The notes under the pieces were generated by a model, which was given only the letters and a program-made list of their open reading frames with translations, was not told the origin of the DNA and searched no databases. The position numbers and the translations under genes were made by a program. This document shows positions 18,537-27,202 of a stretch of 64,000 nt of DNA, one piece after another. Where the stretch lies: positions 1 through 64,000 of the forward strand of contig NZ_FZQR01000009.1 of assembly GCF_900199455.1 (NCBI RefSeq), read 5' to 3'. Positions within the stretch are counted from its first letter, which is position 1; every line of letters begins with the position of its first letter. Origin of the DNA: Mesorhizobium carmichaelinearum. GTDB taxonomy: Bacteria > Pseudomonadota > Alphaproteobacteria > Rhizobiales > Rhizobiaceae.

Positions 18537-20750
18537 TCACCCGCGCCAGCGCAGGAGGCGCATGGCGTTGGCTGTGACCAGCACTGTGGCGCCGGTGTCG
18601 GCCAGGATCGCCGGCCACAGGCCGGTGATGCCCAAGATGGTGGTGACCAGGAACACCGCCTTCAGCCCAAGCGCCACGGTGATGTTCTGGCCGATATTGG
18701 CCATCACCGCCCGCGACAGCCGCAGCATCCGGACAACGTCCGTGACGCGGCCATGCAGGATCGCCGCATCGGCCGTCTCCAGCGCCACATCGGTGCCACC
18801 GCCCATGGCGATGCCGATGTCGGCGGCGGCGAGCGCCGGCGCGTCGTTGATGCCGTCACCGACCTTGGCGACCGTCAACCCTTCGCGCTGCAATTCGCCG
18901 ATCATCCGCTGCTTGTCCTGCGGCAGCAATTCCGCCCGCGCCTCGATGCCGAGCGAAGCGGCAATAGCTTCCGCGGTGCGGCGGTTGTCGCCGGTCAGCA
19001 TCACCGTGCGGATGCCCTCGCCTTTCAGCGCCGCGATGCCGGCCGCCGCATCCGGCCGTGGCTCGTCGCGCATGGCGATCAGCCCGGCCACCACGCCAGC
19101 GGCGACCAGCACCGAAACGGTCTTGCCCTGGCCGTTGAGGCTGTCGACGGCAAGGCGCTGCGCTTGCGTCATGTCTGCGCGTTCGCCCGCCGCCGGGCCG
19201 GAGCCCAGGAAGACGGCCACGCCGCCGACGCTGCCCTCGACACCCTTGCCGGAGATCGCCTTTGCCGAGAGCGCCGGCGGCACCGGCGCCTTGTCGGCCT
19301 TGGCCCTGTCCAGGATCGCCAGCGCCAGCGGATGGCTGGAGCCTTGCTCGAGCGCCGCCGCCAGCGCCAGCACTGACCGTTCATCGCGGCCATAGGCGAC
19401 GATGTCGGTCACAACAGGCTTGCCCGCGGTCAGCGTGCCGGTCTTGTCGAAGGCCACTGCGGTGATCCGGCGAAAGCCCTCCAGCACCGCACCGCCCTTC
19501 ATCAGCAGGCCACGCCGCGCACCGGTCGCCAGGCCGGCAGCGATCGCCGCCGGCGTCGAGATGACCAGCGCGCAGGGGCAACCGATCAACAGGATCGCCA
19601 GGCCCTTGTAGATCCATTCGTTCCAGTCGCCGCCGGCGACGAGCGGCGGCAGCACGGCCACCAGCGCGCCGACCGCCAGCACGCCGGGCGTATAGTATCG
19701 TGAGAAACGGTCGATGAAGCGCTCGGTCGGCGCCTTGGCCTCCTGCGCCTCCTCCACCAGCCGCACCACGCGGGCGATGGTGTTGTCGGACGCGGCCGCC
19801 GTCACCCGCACTTTCAGCACGCCATCGCTGTTGATCGTGCCGGCGAAGACGGGTTCCGCGACACCCTTGCGCTTCGGCGTGCTCTCGCCGGTCACCGGCG
19901 CCTCGTCGATATCGCTCGACCCTTCCACAATCTCGCCATCGGCCGGGATGCGATCGCCCGGCCGCACCACAATGACGTCGCCGACAGCAAGCTGTTCGGC
20001 GGGAACTTCAACGATGCCGCCGCCCCGCTCGGCCAGCGCCGTCTTCGGCACCAGATCGGCAAGGCCCTGGATGCTGGCCCGCGCGCGGCCGGCGGCGACC
20101 CCTTCCAGAAGCTCACCGATCAGGAACAGCACCACGACGGCGGCCGCTTCTTCCGTGGCGCCGATCATCACGGCGCCAACAGCGGCGATGGTCATCAGCA
20201 TCTCGATCGAGAACGGCGTGCCAGCCAGCGCCGCCATCAGCGCACGCCGCGCGATCGGCACGAGACCGACCAGCAACGCGGCCAGGAAAACCCAGCGCTC
20301 GGCCGACGGGAACAGATGGCCGATGCCATAGGCGGCAAGAAGCGCTGCCGCACAAGCCAGCGTCAGCACCGCGCGGCGGCTGCGCCACCACGCCTGCCCC
20401 GGCTCGGCGTGGCTGTGGAGATGGGATGACCCTGCGGCCTCTTCGGTGATTTGCTGGCCATGGTCATGGCCTTCATGATCATGATCGGCATGGTCCTGCG
20501 CCTTGGCTGCTGGCCCCTCGGCCCTGGCTTCGGCCTTGACGATGCCATAGCCCAGCCGCGCAACCTGCCGCAGCACCTTGTCGTCATTGAGCGGCCCGCC
20601 ATGGCTGACTGTCATGCTGGCGCCGGTCACTGAAACCGAGACGTCGGCGACGCCATCGAGGCGGCGCACCGCCGTGTCGATCTTGGCCGCGCAGGAAGCG
20701 CAATCCATGCCGCCGATCTTGAACCGCGTCTGCTTGAGAGGAGCCGTCAT
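18537..20750 (-). CDS. Heavy-metal P1B-type ATPase (Zn/Cd/Pb efflux)
   Basis: A 737-residue metal pump. It has an N-terminal HMA domain with GMDCASCAAK (about residues 14-23), a His-rich linker (DHADHDHEGHDHGQ) near residue 85, and the transport motif CPC in LLIGCPCALVIS near residue 392. The phosphorylation site DKTGTLTAGKP is near residue 432, and SSHPLALAI and GDGINDAPAL follow. CPC with a His-rich N-terminus fits the ZntA/CadA group that exports Zn(II), Cd(II) and Pb(II). The ATG at 20750 is preceded by AGGTGATGGG; an alternative start at 20774 is possible. It is divergent from a MerR regulator, and its promoter carries the MerR operator within a 19-bp spacer. Confidence 0.93.
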   Translation of the reverse strand: MTAPLKQTRFKIGGMDCASCAAKIDTAVRRLDGVADVSVSVTGASMTVSHGGPLNDDKVLRQVARLGYGIVKAEARAEGPAAKAQDHADHDHEGHDHGQQITEEAAGSSHLHSHAEPGQAWWRSRRAVLTLACAAALLAAYGIGHLFPSAERWVFLAALLVGLVPIARRALMAALAGTPFSIEMLMTIAAVGAVMIGATEEAAAVVVLFLIGELLEGVAAGRARASIQGLADLVPKTALAERGGGIVEVPAEQLAVGDVIVVRPGDRIPADGEIVEGSSDIDEAPVTGESTPKRKGVAEPVFAGTINSDGVLKVRVTAAASDNTIARVVRLVEEAQEAKAPTERFIDRFSRYYTPGVLAVGALVAVLPPLVAGGDWNEWIYKGLAILLIGCPCALVISTPAAIAAGLATGARRGLLMKGGAVLEGFRRITAVAFDKTGTLTAGKPVVTDIVAYGRDERSVLALAAALEQGSSHPLALAILDRAKADKAPVPPALSAKAISGKGVEGSVGGVAVFLGSGPAAGERADMTQAQRLAVDSLNGQGKTVSVLVAAGVVAGLIAMRDEPRPDAAAGIAALKGEGIRTVMLTGDNRRTAEAIAASLGIEARAELLPQDKQRMIGELQREGLTVAKVGDGINDAPALAAADIGIAMGGGTDVALETADAAILHGRVTDVVRMLRLSRAVMANIGQNITVALGLKAVFLVTTILGITGLWPAILADTGATVLVTANAMRLLRWRG

Positions 20751-20819
20751 CCCATCACCTATCTGCTCTTCCACCCGGGCGGCGTGCTGCCGCTTGGGTC
20801 TTGAACCCTGATGTCAGGC

Positions 20820-20850
20820 ACTGTAATTGCTCTAGTCACTAGAGCTTCAA
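20820..20850 (-). promoter_or_regulatory. MerR-type promoter/operator of the metal ATPase
   Basis: On the minus strand, TTGAAG (20850-20845) and TACAGT (20825-20820) are separated by 19 bp. That is the stretched spacer typical of MerR-activated promoters. The spacer is filled by the palindrome GCTCTAGT-C-ACTAGAGC (20829-20845), which overlaps the -35 box by one base. This is how ZntR/CadR/PbrR proteins twist promoter DNA to activate transcription. Confidence 0.85.
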
Positions 20851-20862
20851 GAGGCAAAATGC

Positions 20863-21279
20863 ATGTTTTCCATCGGTGATCTTTCCCGCCGCACCGGAGT
20901 CAAGGTGCCGACTATTCGCTATTACGAGCAGATGGGCCTGGTCGCCGCGCCCGAACGCTCGGAAGGCAACCAGCGCCGTTACTCCAGGCAGGAGCTGGAG
21001 CGGCTGGCCTTCATCCGCCACGCCCGCGATCTCGGCTTCGCCGTCGAGGATATCCGCGCGCTGATCGAATTGAGCGGCCACCCCGAGCAGCCCTGCGGCC
21101 ACGCCGACAAGATCGCCGAGGAGCAACTGATCTCGGTGCGCGAAAAGATCGCCCAACTGAAGCGGCTGGAAACCGAGCTGGAGCGCATCGCCTCCTGCTG
21201 CGACGGTAAGACGGTCGGCGACTGCTACGTCATCCGCGCGCTGTCCGACCATGCGCTGTGTGCCGACGAGCATGGGTAA
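20863..21279 (+). CDS. MerR-family metal-responsive regulator (ZntR/CadR/PbrR type)
   Basis: A 138-residue regulator. The N-terminal winged helix MFSIGDLSRRTGVKVPTIRY and YYEQMGLVAAPERS is classic MerR; a long dimerisation helix follows (about residues 80-115). Metal ligands are visible: Cys near residue 78 (EQPCGHADK) and the C-terminal loop ASCCDGKTVGDC, resembling the ZntR/PbrR metal-binding loop CCxG. It likely activates the divergent P-type ATPase gene when Zn, Cd or Pb accumulates. The spacing is tight, 112 bases between the two starts, with a single operator. Which of the three metals is preferred cannot be told. Confidence 0.9.
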   Translation: MFSIGDLSRRTGVKVPTIRYYEQMGLVAAPERSEGNQRRYSRQELERLAFIRHARDLGFAVEDIRALIELSGHPEQPCGHADKIAEEQLISVREKIAQLKRLETELERIASCCDGKTVGDCYVIRALSDHALCADEHG

Positions 21280-21304
21280 GATGTCCCCTATTGTCGAAGT
21301 CCGC

Positions 21305-21535
21305 GCCACCCCTCATCTGGCTGCCGCCATCTCTCCCCGTAAACGGGGCGAAGGACGCTCTCATCGATGGTTTTGCCAATCACCAGCGTTGCAGAATGAG
21401 CGCCAAGGCTGCGACCAGCCCCTTCGCCCCGTTTACGGGGAGTTGAGGAGCGGTCCGCGAAGCGGACGAAAAGCCAATTGCTTGGCTTTTCGAGTGACGA
21501 ACGCCGGCAGGCAGATGAGGGGCAGCGCCGACGCT
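21305..21535. repeat. RIME-like intergenic element
   Basis: Inverted arms with CCCCTCATCTGGCTGCCG and CTCCCCGTAAACGGGGCG near 21310-21350 are matched by CGCCCCGTTTACGGGGAG (21425-21442) and GGCAGGCAGATGAGGGGCAG (21508-21527). The variant differs from the CTCCCCC arms elsewhere. It fills the gap after the MerR gene; no ORF is supported. Confidence 0.75.
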
Positions 21536-21566
21536 CGAAATGAGGGCAGGCTGCTCAACCTCCAGC

Positions 21567-22124
21567 CTACAAATCGATGCGGAACCGCAAGCTCTCCACC
21601 CCGCCATAGGCGGCATCCTCGAAGAAGCGCTCGACGAGCTTGCCGCCATTGGCCAGGATCACCTTGTGCGAGGCCGGATTGCCCGGCTTGGCGGTAACCT
21701 CGACATAGGGAAGGCCAACGGCCCTCGCCTCGTCCAGCATCAGCCGCAAGGCCTCGGTCGCGTAGCCGCGACGCCGCTTCCACGGCACCACCGCATAGCC
21801 GATATGGCCAAGCACATGCGACGGCAGTTCCGCCGTGCCCCTCTGCCAGCGGAAGCCGATCGAGCCCGATGCCTCGCCGTCCCAGATCCAGCGGCGGAAT
21901 CCCGGCAGGCGTTGCACTTGCGTACCGTCCGGCAAGCTGATCGGGCCACCCTTGGCTTCTGGGTCATCGAGACTGGCCAGGAACGCCACCGGATCGTCCT
22001 CTATGGCCGCAAGCTGCTCGCGCGTCGCCTCCATGAGCCGAACATTGTCGGGCGACCAGCCACGCTCGAGCGCCGCCTTGTAGGACGGCAGATGTTCAAG
22101 CGCTGGTTTGACGATCTCGACCAT
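21567..22124 (-). CDS. GNAT-family N-acetyltransferase
   Basis: A 185-residue protein with the GNAT fold. The central part GHIGYAVVPWKRRRGYATEA (about residues 105-125) contains the acetyl-CoA binding motif R-x-x-G-x-A, here RRRGYA, and EVTAKPGNPASHKVILANGG gives the typical C-terminal Asn/Ala-rich strand-helix. Members acetylate antibiotics, ribosomal proteins or amines. The substrate is not evident. It stands between a RIME-like element and the DnaB-like ATPase gene on the same strand. Confidence 0.85.
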   Translation of the reverse strand: MVEIVKPALEHLPSYKAALERGWSPDNVRLMEATREQLAAIEDDPVAFLASLDDPEAKGGPISLPDGTQVQRLPGFRRWIWDGEASGSIGFRWQRGTAELPSHVLGHIGYAVVPWKRRRGYATEALRLMLDEARAVGLPYVEVTAKPGNPASHKVILANGGKLVERFFEDAAYGGVESLRFRIDL

Positions 22125-22173
22125 GATCCATGCTCTCCAAGTAAGGCAGGGATAGCCTTCGCTGCCGGAGCGC

Positions 22174-22884
22174 TCAAGCCGCCTGGAAGCGGATCTCGCC
22201 CTTGTTCAGGAAGCAGGCCTTGTCGAACAGCGACAGATCCAGCGGGTTGGGCAACCTGATATCGGCGATATCGGGAACCGGCTTGGTCGATGGATCGTAC
22301 GATCGGTCGATCTGCGAGATGAACACCAGGATCACGCCGCAGTCGCGCGCAAAAGCCTTCAGCGTGCGAACCTGGTCCATCAGGGCCGGATTTTCCCGCT
22401 TCTGGTCGAGCAGCTGCAGATAGTCGATGACCGCCAACGTGCCGCGCGGCACCGATCCCAACCTTCTGACGATGTAGTCGGCGCAGATGGCATCGGAAGT
22501 GTCGAACTCGAACAGGTCGTTGAACCGGGCGGGCTCGACCCCGATGGCATGAAACCGCTCCAGCACATCCCGTTGCGTATATTCCAGCGTGAAGAACACG
22601 CTGCGATGTCCTGATTTCATGGCTTCGACCGCCAGTTCGAGGCTCATCAGGGTCTTGCCGTGGCCAGGCCGCGCGCCGACCAGAACCAGGTCACCCGGCG
22701 CCAGCTGCGCGAACAACTTGCTTGCTGGTGTGCCTTCGGATGCCTTGGTCGCCAGCAGGCTCCAGCGGGCAAAACCTTGCTGCGCGGCAATACGGTCAAG
22801 CGCCTGGTGGAGCGGGATTTTTGCCTCGCGCGACAACAGCCTGGCCTGACGTTTCAGATGATAGACGGGCGCAGGTAACCTCAT
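22174..22884 (-). CDS. Orphan DnaB-like RecA-fold ATPase
   Basis: A 236-residue protein. The Walker A motif is GARPGHGKTLMSLELA (about residues 68-83) and the Walker B-like segment is GTLAVIDYLQLLDQKRENP near residue 150, both as in the C-terminal helicase domain of DnaB. It lacks the DnaB N-terminal domain; instead it has about 55 residues that include LKRQARLLSREAKIPLHQAL. It is therefore not the replicative helicase but a small stand-alone relative known in rhizobial genomes. The ATG at 22884 is supported by CAGGAGGTTTTGCT upstream. Role unknown; DNA or nucleotide-linked ATPase activity is expected. Confidence 0.75.
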   Translation of the reverse strand: MRLPAPVYHLKRQARLLSREAKIPLHQALDRIAAQQGFARWSLLATKASEGTPASKLFAQLAPGDLVLVGARPGHGKTLMSLELAVEAMKSGHRSVFFTLEYTQRDVLERFHAIGVEPARFNDLFEFDTSDAICADYIVRRLGSVPRGTLAVIDYLQLLDQKRENPALMDQVRTLKAFARDCGVILVFISQIDRSYDPSTKPVPDIADIRLPNPLDLSLFDKACFLNKGEIRFQAA

Positions 22885-23183
22885 AGCAAAACCTCCTGGT
22901 GCGAGCAGTTTTCGCAACCCCTCCTTATGCCTGATGCTCGAACAGTCGGTTCGGTGATGAGAGTGCCCGGCATGAACGAATGCTTTCCCGACGGAGGGAG
23001 GAGGCGTGGGCCACGCCAGAATCAGATCATAGCCCAATCCTGGCGGATCGAAAATCGAGGATGAGCGGATGGCCGACGCAAACTGGCTCAGCCCCCCGAA
23101 ACAGCAGGCCGAGGCCGACAAAGCTGAGAAAGCTGCCGGGACACCGTCAGTCCCGCGCCGCATCCGGGGCGCGACTGGAGACT
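22885..23183. other. Intergenic region, no feature seen
   Basis: About 300 bases between two minus-strand genes. It should hold the promoter of the DnaB-like gene. Open frames across it lack ribosome-binding sites and protein-like composition; nothing else stands out. Confidence 0.4.
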
Positions 23184-23927
23184 TCAGCCAGCGTTTGCCA
23201 ACGCGACAGCATCCGGGCCAGCCGGAAAGCGGAGTTGGCCTGAAGTGTCGTGGACCGCGGCCCACACAGCTTCGGCGACGTCACTTTCCCTGGTGGTCAG
23301 CGCGGGTTGGGCGAAGGCAGCAAAGATCGGTGCAGCAAAATCGGCGTAGGCTTCCGGGATCATGTCTTCGACGCGCACCGACGTGTTTTGCGTAAACCGC
23401 GTCGTCGGCGCGTATCCGGGCTCGACCAGCTTGGCGCGGATCCCGAAATAGCCGAGTTCGTGCGCGAGCGATCCGGTGAAGCCCTCGATGGCCTGCTTGC
23501 TGGCGGTGTAGGCCGCCGCCAGGGGCATCGGCGCCAGGGTGGCACTGGAGGTGACGTTGACGATCGCCCCGGACCGACGCTCGCGCATCTGTGGGATCAC
23601 GGCCTGCGCCATCGCCATCACGCCAAAGCTGTTGGTGTCGAAGACCTTGCGGATGTGCGACATCGTTGTCGCTTCAAAGGCGCCGACCACGCCGATGCCT
23701 GCATTGTTGACCAGAACATCGATCGGACCGGCGGCTTTGACCACAGCCGAGATGCTGGCCTCGCTGGTGACGTCCAGGGGCAGGATCCGCAGGCGCTCCG
23801 AGCGCGGCAGTATGTCCTCTCGCGGTGTCCGCATGGTGGCGATGACATTCCACCCGTTGGCGAGGAAATGGCGGGCCGTCTCCAGGCCGTAGCCAGAAGA
23901 ACAGCCAGTGATCAGGATCGTTTGCAT
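23184..23927 (-). CDS. SDR-family oxidoreductase
   Basis: A 247-residue classical short-chain dehydrogenase. The NAD(P)-binding motif is TGCSSGYGLETA (residues 7-18). NNAG occurs in VLVNNAGIGVVG near residue 75, catalytic Ser is in VTSSATLAP, and YTASK (Tyr and Lys) lies near residue 140. The C-terminal region contains the substrate-loop sequence EPGYAPTTRFT. The reaction is likely an NADP-dependent alcohol/ketone conversion of unknown substrate. It lies downstream of an AraC-type regulator on the same strand, and both upstream regions carry a related ATAG/CTAT motif, suggesting that the regulator controls it. Confidence 0.87.
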   Translation of the reverse strand: MQTILITGCSSGYGLETARHFLANGWNVIATMRTPREDILPRSERLRILPLDVTSEASISAVVKAAGPIDVLVNNAGIGVVGAFEATTMSHIRKVFDTNSFGVMAMAQAVIPQMRERRSGAIVNVTSSATLAPMPLAAAYTASKQAIEGFTGSLAHELGYFGIRAKLVEPGYAPTTRFTQNTSVRVEDMIPEAYADFAAPIFAAFAQPALTTRESDVAEAVWAAVHDTSGQLRFPAGPDAVALANAG

Positions 23928-23977
23928 GGTAAGCTCCGTTGGTTTCGATAAACCCTTCGTAGGCTTGCCAACGCAGA

Positions 23978-23994
23978 CGATCTATAATCGATAG
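23978..23994. promoter_or_regulatory. Candidate AraC-regulator site upstream of the SDR gene
   Basis: CGATCTATAATCGATAG lies 51-67 bases upstream of the SDR start. Its reverse complement CTATCGATTATAGATCG resembles CTATTGATAGTTATAGATCG at 25036-25055 upstream of the AraC-type gene, with three extra bases in the latter. The shared motif suggests common control; the AT-rich composition could also be promoter sequence. Confidence 0.4.
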
Positions 23995-24102
23995 GCCTAT
24001 TTTTATTTCCAACTGTCCAAAAATCGCTTAGGCCGAGCGAGAGCAGGTGGACGGGGCTATCAGCGGAAGCGTTTGAAGAGGCCTCGCCGCGAGGGAACAG
24101 CC

Positions 24103-25011
24103 TCAGCCGGTTACGCCGACACCACCGCCGCGGGCGAACCTTCCCGGCGAGCAGCCAAGCCGTTTCCTGAAGGCCGTGCTGAAGGCGCTGGCGGACTCGT
24201 AGCCGATCTCATCTGCTATTTTGTCCAAGGTTTTCGAGCCGCGGATGAGAGCATCCTTGGCCAGCGCCATGCGCCAGCGAGCCAGGTACTCGATCGGGCC
24301 GCAACCCAGCACGTCCACAAAGCGAGCCGCGAACGCCGACCGCGAGAGCCCGGCAACCGTAGCGAGTTCCGCGACCGTCCAGCCCGCCCGGACATCCTCG
24401 TGCATTGCGCGCAGCACGCGCGCGAGCACCGGGTCCCGCATCCCGCTGAGCAGGCCAGCTGCGCCGTGGGCGATGCCATGCCATCGGAGCGCTTCCACGA
24501 GCAGAACCTCGAGCAATCTCTGCAAAACCATTTCCTTGCCCGGATCTTCGTTCTCGCACTCTTCCATGATGAGCTCGATAACCTTGCCAAGCCTGCCGGA
24601 ACGCCCCTGCGATACCGGCACGTGGATGACGCTCGGAAGGAGCGCAACCAGGAGCGGGGCGTTGACCGGCTCGATCCGGAACGTACCGCCGAGCGCGACA
24701 AAGTCGGGCTCTCCATCTGGGTCGCCGTGCCGGATGGCAATGTCCATCGGCGCCCTGAGCTCACAGTCGATGCCCGGATGGCTGCTGAGCGAGAAGGGCG
24801 GCGTGGAAGGCAACAGGAGGAAGTCTCCCTTTTCGAACTTGACTGGATCCTGGCCCGCAAAGGCGATCCAGCACGCGCCCTCCACGATTATGGTAAAGCC
24901 AGGCGCATCATACGCGGCGTAACGGATACCCCATCGGCCACGACCCTTGATGGGCTTGGAAATCGCCGTGCTGGGTTGCAGAAGAGCAATGACGTCACTG
25001 AGGGGATCCAT
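24103..25011 (-). CDS. AraC-family transcriptional regulator with cupin-like sensor domain
   Basis: A 302-residue regulator. The N-terminal cupin-like domain (about residues 1-170, with CWIAFAGQDPVKFEKGDFLL) is the AraC-binding_6 type. The C-terminal double helix-turn-helix (about residues 195-295) has WTVAELATVAGLSRSAFAAR and IADEIGYESASAFSTAFRKR, followed by the conserved GCSPGRFA. Proteins with this cupin domain often regulate an adjacent SDR or oxidoreductase, and an SDR gene lies directly downstream. The effector is unknown. The start ATG at 25011 is preceded by an AT-rich region with a possible autoregulatory site at 25036-25055. Confidence 0.88.
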   Translation of the reverse strand: MDPLSDVIALLQPSTAISKPIKGRGRWGIRYAAYDAPGFTIIVEGACWIAFAGQDPVKFEKGDFLLLPSTPPFSLSSHPGIDCELRAPMDIAIRHGDPDGEPDFVALGGTFRIEPVNAPLLVALLPSVIHVPVSQGRSGRLGKVIELIMEECENEDPGKEMVLQRLLEVLLVEALRWHGIAHGAAGLLSGMRDPVLARVLRAMHEDVRAGWTVAELATVAGLSRSAFAARFVDVLGCGPIEYLARWRMALAKDALIRGSKTLDKIADEIGYESASAFSTAFRKRLGCSPGRFARGGGVGVTG

Positions 25012-25035
25012 TCAAGACGATCCATAATTATTTTG

Positions 25036-25055
25036 CTATTGATAGTTATAGATCG
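25036..25055. promoter_or_regulatory. Candidate autoregulatory site of the AraC-type gene
   Basis: CTATTGATAGTTATAGATCG contains three CTAT/ATAG half-sites and matches the motif upstream of the SDR gene. It lies 25-44 bases upstream of the AraC-type start. Function is inferred from the repetition and location only. Confidence 0.4.
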
Positions 25056-25256
25056 TCCTCCCAGGCTGTCCAGCTTGGCTTGGCGGCGCGCAGGTGTGCT
25101 GGGTTGACCTGCAGTGCGGCTGGTTGATCGCAAAACGATCGTTACAAGGCGCGCTGAACAAGATGTGTCTCGCCGATGGGCGCGGGACATTTTATGATTG
25201 ATTGCGGATATAACACCGCCAAAGATTCGCATGGCTTCGGCAGGAGAATTGAACCG

Positions 25257-26255
25257 GTGCGGTTGAGATCTGTCCCTCTGGGTATTGTCGTCACCCTCAG
25301 CCTTCTTGTCGTCGTCATCGCCCTGATGGCGACAGTACGATCCTTCGCCGCGCCCTCGGCCATCCCGGCCTGGCTGCAGGCCCATGTCGGCGACAGCGAC
25401 GGCCAGATTTCGCAAGTGGTGCTGGAGCGGGCGCGCGCGCTCTACCTGAAAAAGGTGGCGCAAGGCGCGGTCAGGAACCCCTGCTACTTCGCCATGGATG
25501 CGACACGTCCCGGCGATCTCGGCAATGGCGTGCTCGGGCGCCGGTACTACATTGCCTGCGAAGCCAGCCAGTCGTTTCGCGCTATCGCATCGGGTCACGG
25601 GGCCGGCAAGAACCTGAAAGGCACGGTCGATTTTTCAAACGGCAGGCGGTGCTCCAAGAATTTTGGCAATGCCATGGATTCGGAACTAACGGCTGGCGGG
25701 GTATACATGACCCGGGAGTCGAAAACGTCGTTCAAGGGTTTTTATCGCACCGGCGCCAAACAGGACGCGGCTTTCCTGCGCACCTTCATACAGTTCGACG
25801 GCGAAGGCGAAGCGGCCAATGCCAGGCAGCGCGTGATCGGCGGCCACGCGGCGCAGGTGCTGCGGGCCATGTGCATGCGCAAAAGCCCCAACAGCTCCTA
25901 TGCCGACCATGATGGTCTGGTGCCGTTCGGCAAGCTGGTGGACTATGCCGGCGGCCGCAGCAATGGCTGCACCAGCTGGTCGCCGACGGATGCGCAGCAG
26001 ATCATCGCCATGGTCAAGGACAACCCGACGACGCTCTACATCTATCCGGAATCGCGCGACATCGCCGCCGTTGCGCAGGCGGCGAAAGGCCATTCGCCAT
26101 CCGGCGAGGCACCTTACTGGAATGCGTCCTGCCTGAAGGAAATCGGCGCGCCGAAATTCTGGCCGCGCAAAACCCTCGAGCCGATGATCGCCCAGTACAG
26201 GAAAGATCATCCGGCACCGCCCGCGCAGCCGCTGCCGATGTGCAAGGAGCCGTGA
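25257..26255 (+). CDS. L,D-transpeptidase catalytic domain protein (YkuD_2 type)
   Basis: A 332-residue protein. It starts with VRLRSVPLGIVVTLSLLVVV, an N-terminal signal anchor, so the catalytic part faces the periplasm. The catalytic segment is GRSNGCTSWSPTDA (about residue 240), with the SxGC nucleophile Cys and an upstream His in SYADHDGLVPFG, the pattern of the murein L,D-transpeptidase-like YkuD_2 family. Members may crosslink or modify peptidoglycan, but activity is untested. I chose GTG at 25257 because AGGAG (25242-25246) precedes it and it places the basic residues before the helix; an ATG at 25176 is the alternative. Confidence 0.78.
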   Translation: MRLRSVPLGIVVTLSLLVVVIALMATVRSFAAPSAIPAWLQAHVGDSDGQISQVVLERARALYLKKVAQGAVRNPCYFAMDATRPGDLGNGVLGRRYYIACEASQSFRAIASGHGAGKNLKGTVDFSNGRRCSKNFGNAMDSELTAGGVYMTRESKTSFKGFYRTGAKQDAAFLRTFIQFDGEGEAANARQRVIGGHAAQVLRAMCMRKSPNSSYADHDGLVPFGKLVDYAGGRSNGCTSWSPTDAQQIIAMVKDNPTTLYIYPESRDIAAVAQAAKGHSPSGEAPYWNASCLKEIGAPKFWPRKTLEPMIAQYRKDHPAPPAQPLPMCKEP

Positions 26256-26309
26256 GGTCCGCTCTACGTCGTAGAGGAAATAGCGGGGACCTCACGGGAT
26301 CGCGCGCGG

Positions 26310-27101
26310 TCAGCGCAGAAAATCAAGCACCGCCTCTATAAACTCTGCCGGATATTCCACGTTCGAGAGGTGAACCGCAGGCAGGACAACCAGCTTCGCG
26401 CTGGGAACCGCTGCCGCAATCAGCTCGCTGTGGCTGGCCGCTGTCACCGTGTCATGCTCGCCAGCGATCACCAGCGTCGGCCGGTTGATCAGCGCCACCG
26501 TGCGGCGAAGATCGGCATCGCGCACCGCCGCGAACAGGCCGGCCAAGCCATGCCGGTCGATCGCCAGCAGCATAGTACGAAACTCCTCAATCACCGGTGC
26601 GTTGGCCGCCAGCATCTGAGCAGGGAACCAGTTGTTGAGGAAGATTTCGGCGGTTTCCGACATGTCCGGCGCCTGCCGGACAACGGCTATCCGCTCGTCG
26701 AAATAGCTTGCCGGGCCGAGATGGGACGAGGTGTTGCTCAGGATCAGCCGGTCGATGCGTTCGGGCGCATGGATGCCGAGCCATTGTCCGACGAAGCCGC
26801 CGAGCGACAGGCCGAGGAAATGCACGCGCGCAAGGCCGAGCGCGTCGAGCAGTTCGGTCACGTCGCGGCCGAGCCGGTCGAGCGAATAGGCACCGATCGG
26901 GGCGCTCGACCCGCCATGGCCGCGAAAGTCGTAACGCAGAACACGGAAGTGTTTCGACAGCTCGCCGACCTGTGCGTCCCACATGTGCAAGGTGGTGCCG
27001 ATGGAATTCGACAGCATCAGCACCGGCTTTGCGGCATCGCCGTCGAAGCGATAGGCGATGCGCGTGCCGTCGCCGACGGTCACGAAATTCAGCTCACTCA
27101 T
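26310..27101 (-). CDS. pcaD: Alpha/beta hydrolase, probable 3-oxoadipate enol-lactonase
   Basis: A 263-residue alpha/beta hydrolase. The nucleophile elbow is LGLSLGGFVGQ (about residue 100), with acid VIAGEHDTVTAA and catalytic His in PAVHLSNVEYP near the C-terminus. The order and the sequence DFRGHGGSSAP, plus HLSNVE near the end, closely resemble PcaD, which hydrolyses 3-oxoadipate enol-lactone in the beta-ketoadipate pathway. No other pca gene is adjacent, so a related hydrolase is possible. The ATG at 27101 follows AGAAGGAATTTTCATC. It is divergent from a LysR regulator that probably controls it. Confidence 0.72.
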   Translation of the reverse strand: MSELNFVTVGDGTRIAYRFDGDAAKPVLMLSNSIGTTLHMWDAQVGELSKHFRVLRYDFRGHGGSSAPIGAYSLDRLGRDVTELLDALGLARVHFLGLSLGGFVGQWLGIHAPERIDRLILSNTSSHLGPASYFDERIAVVRQAPDMSETAEIFLNNWFPAQMLAANAPVIEEFRTMLLAIDRHGLAGLFAAVRDADLRRTVALINRPTLVIAGEHDTVTAASHSELIAAAVPSAKLVVLPAVHLSNVEYPAEFIEAVLDFLR

Positions 27102-27202
27102 GATGAAAATTCCTTCTGGAATGTTGAATGAGGCAGAGCGTAGTCGCGACGTGTTTTTGTTGATATTACAAAGATAGGACAAACTCTGTAGACAAAGCTG
27201 AC

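Noticed and set aside
23069..23395. A 108-residue plus-strand frame
   Set aside because: No ribosome-binding site and it overlaps the 3' end of the SDR gene, whose motifs are clear.
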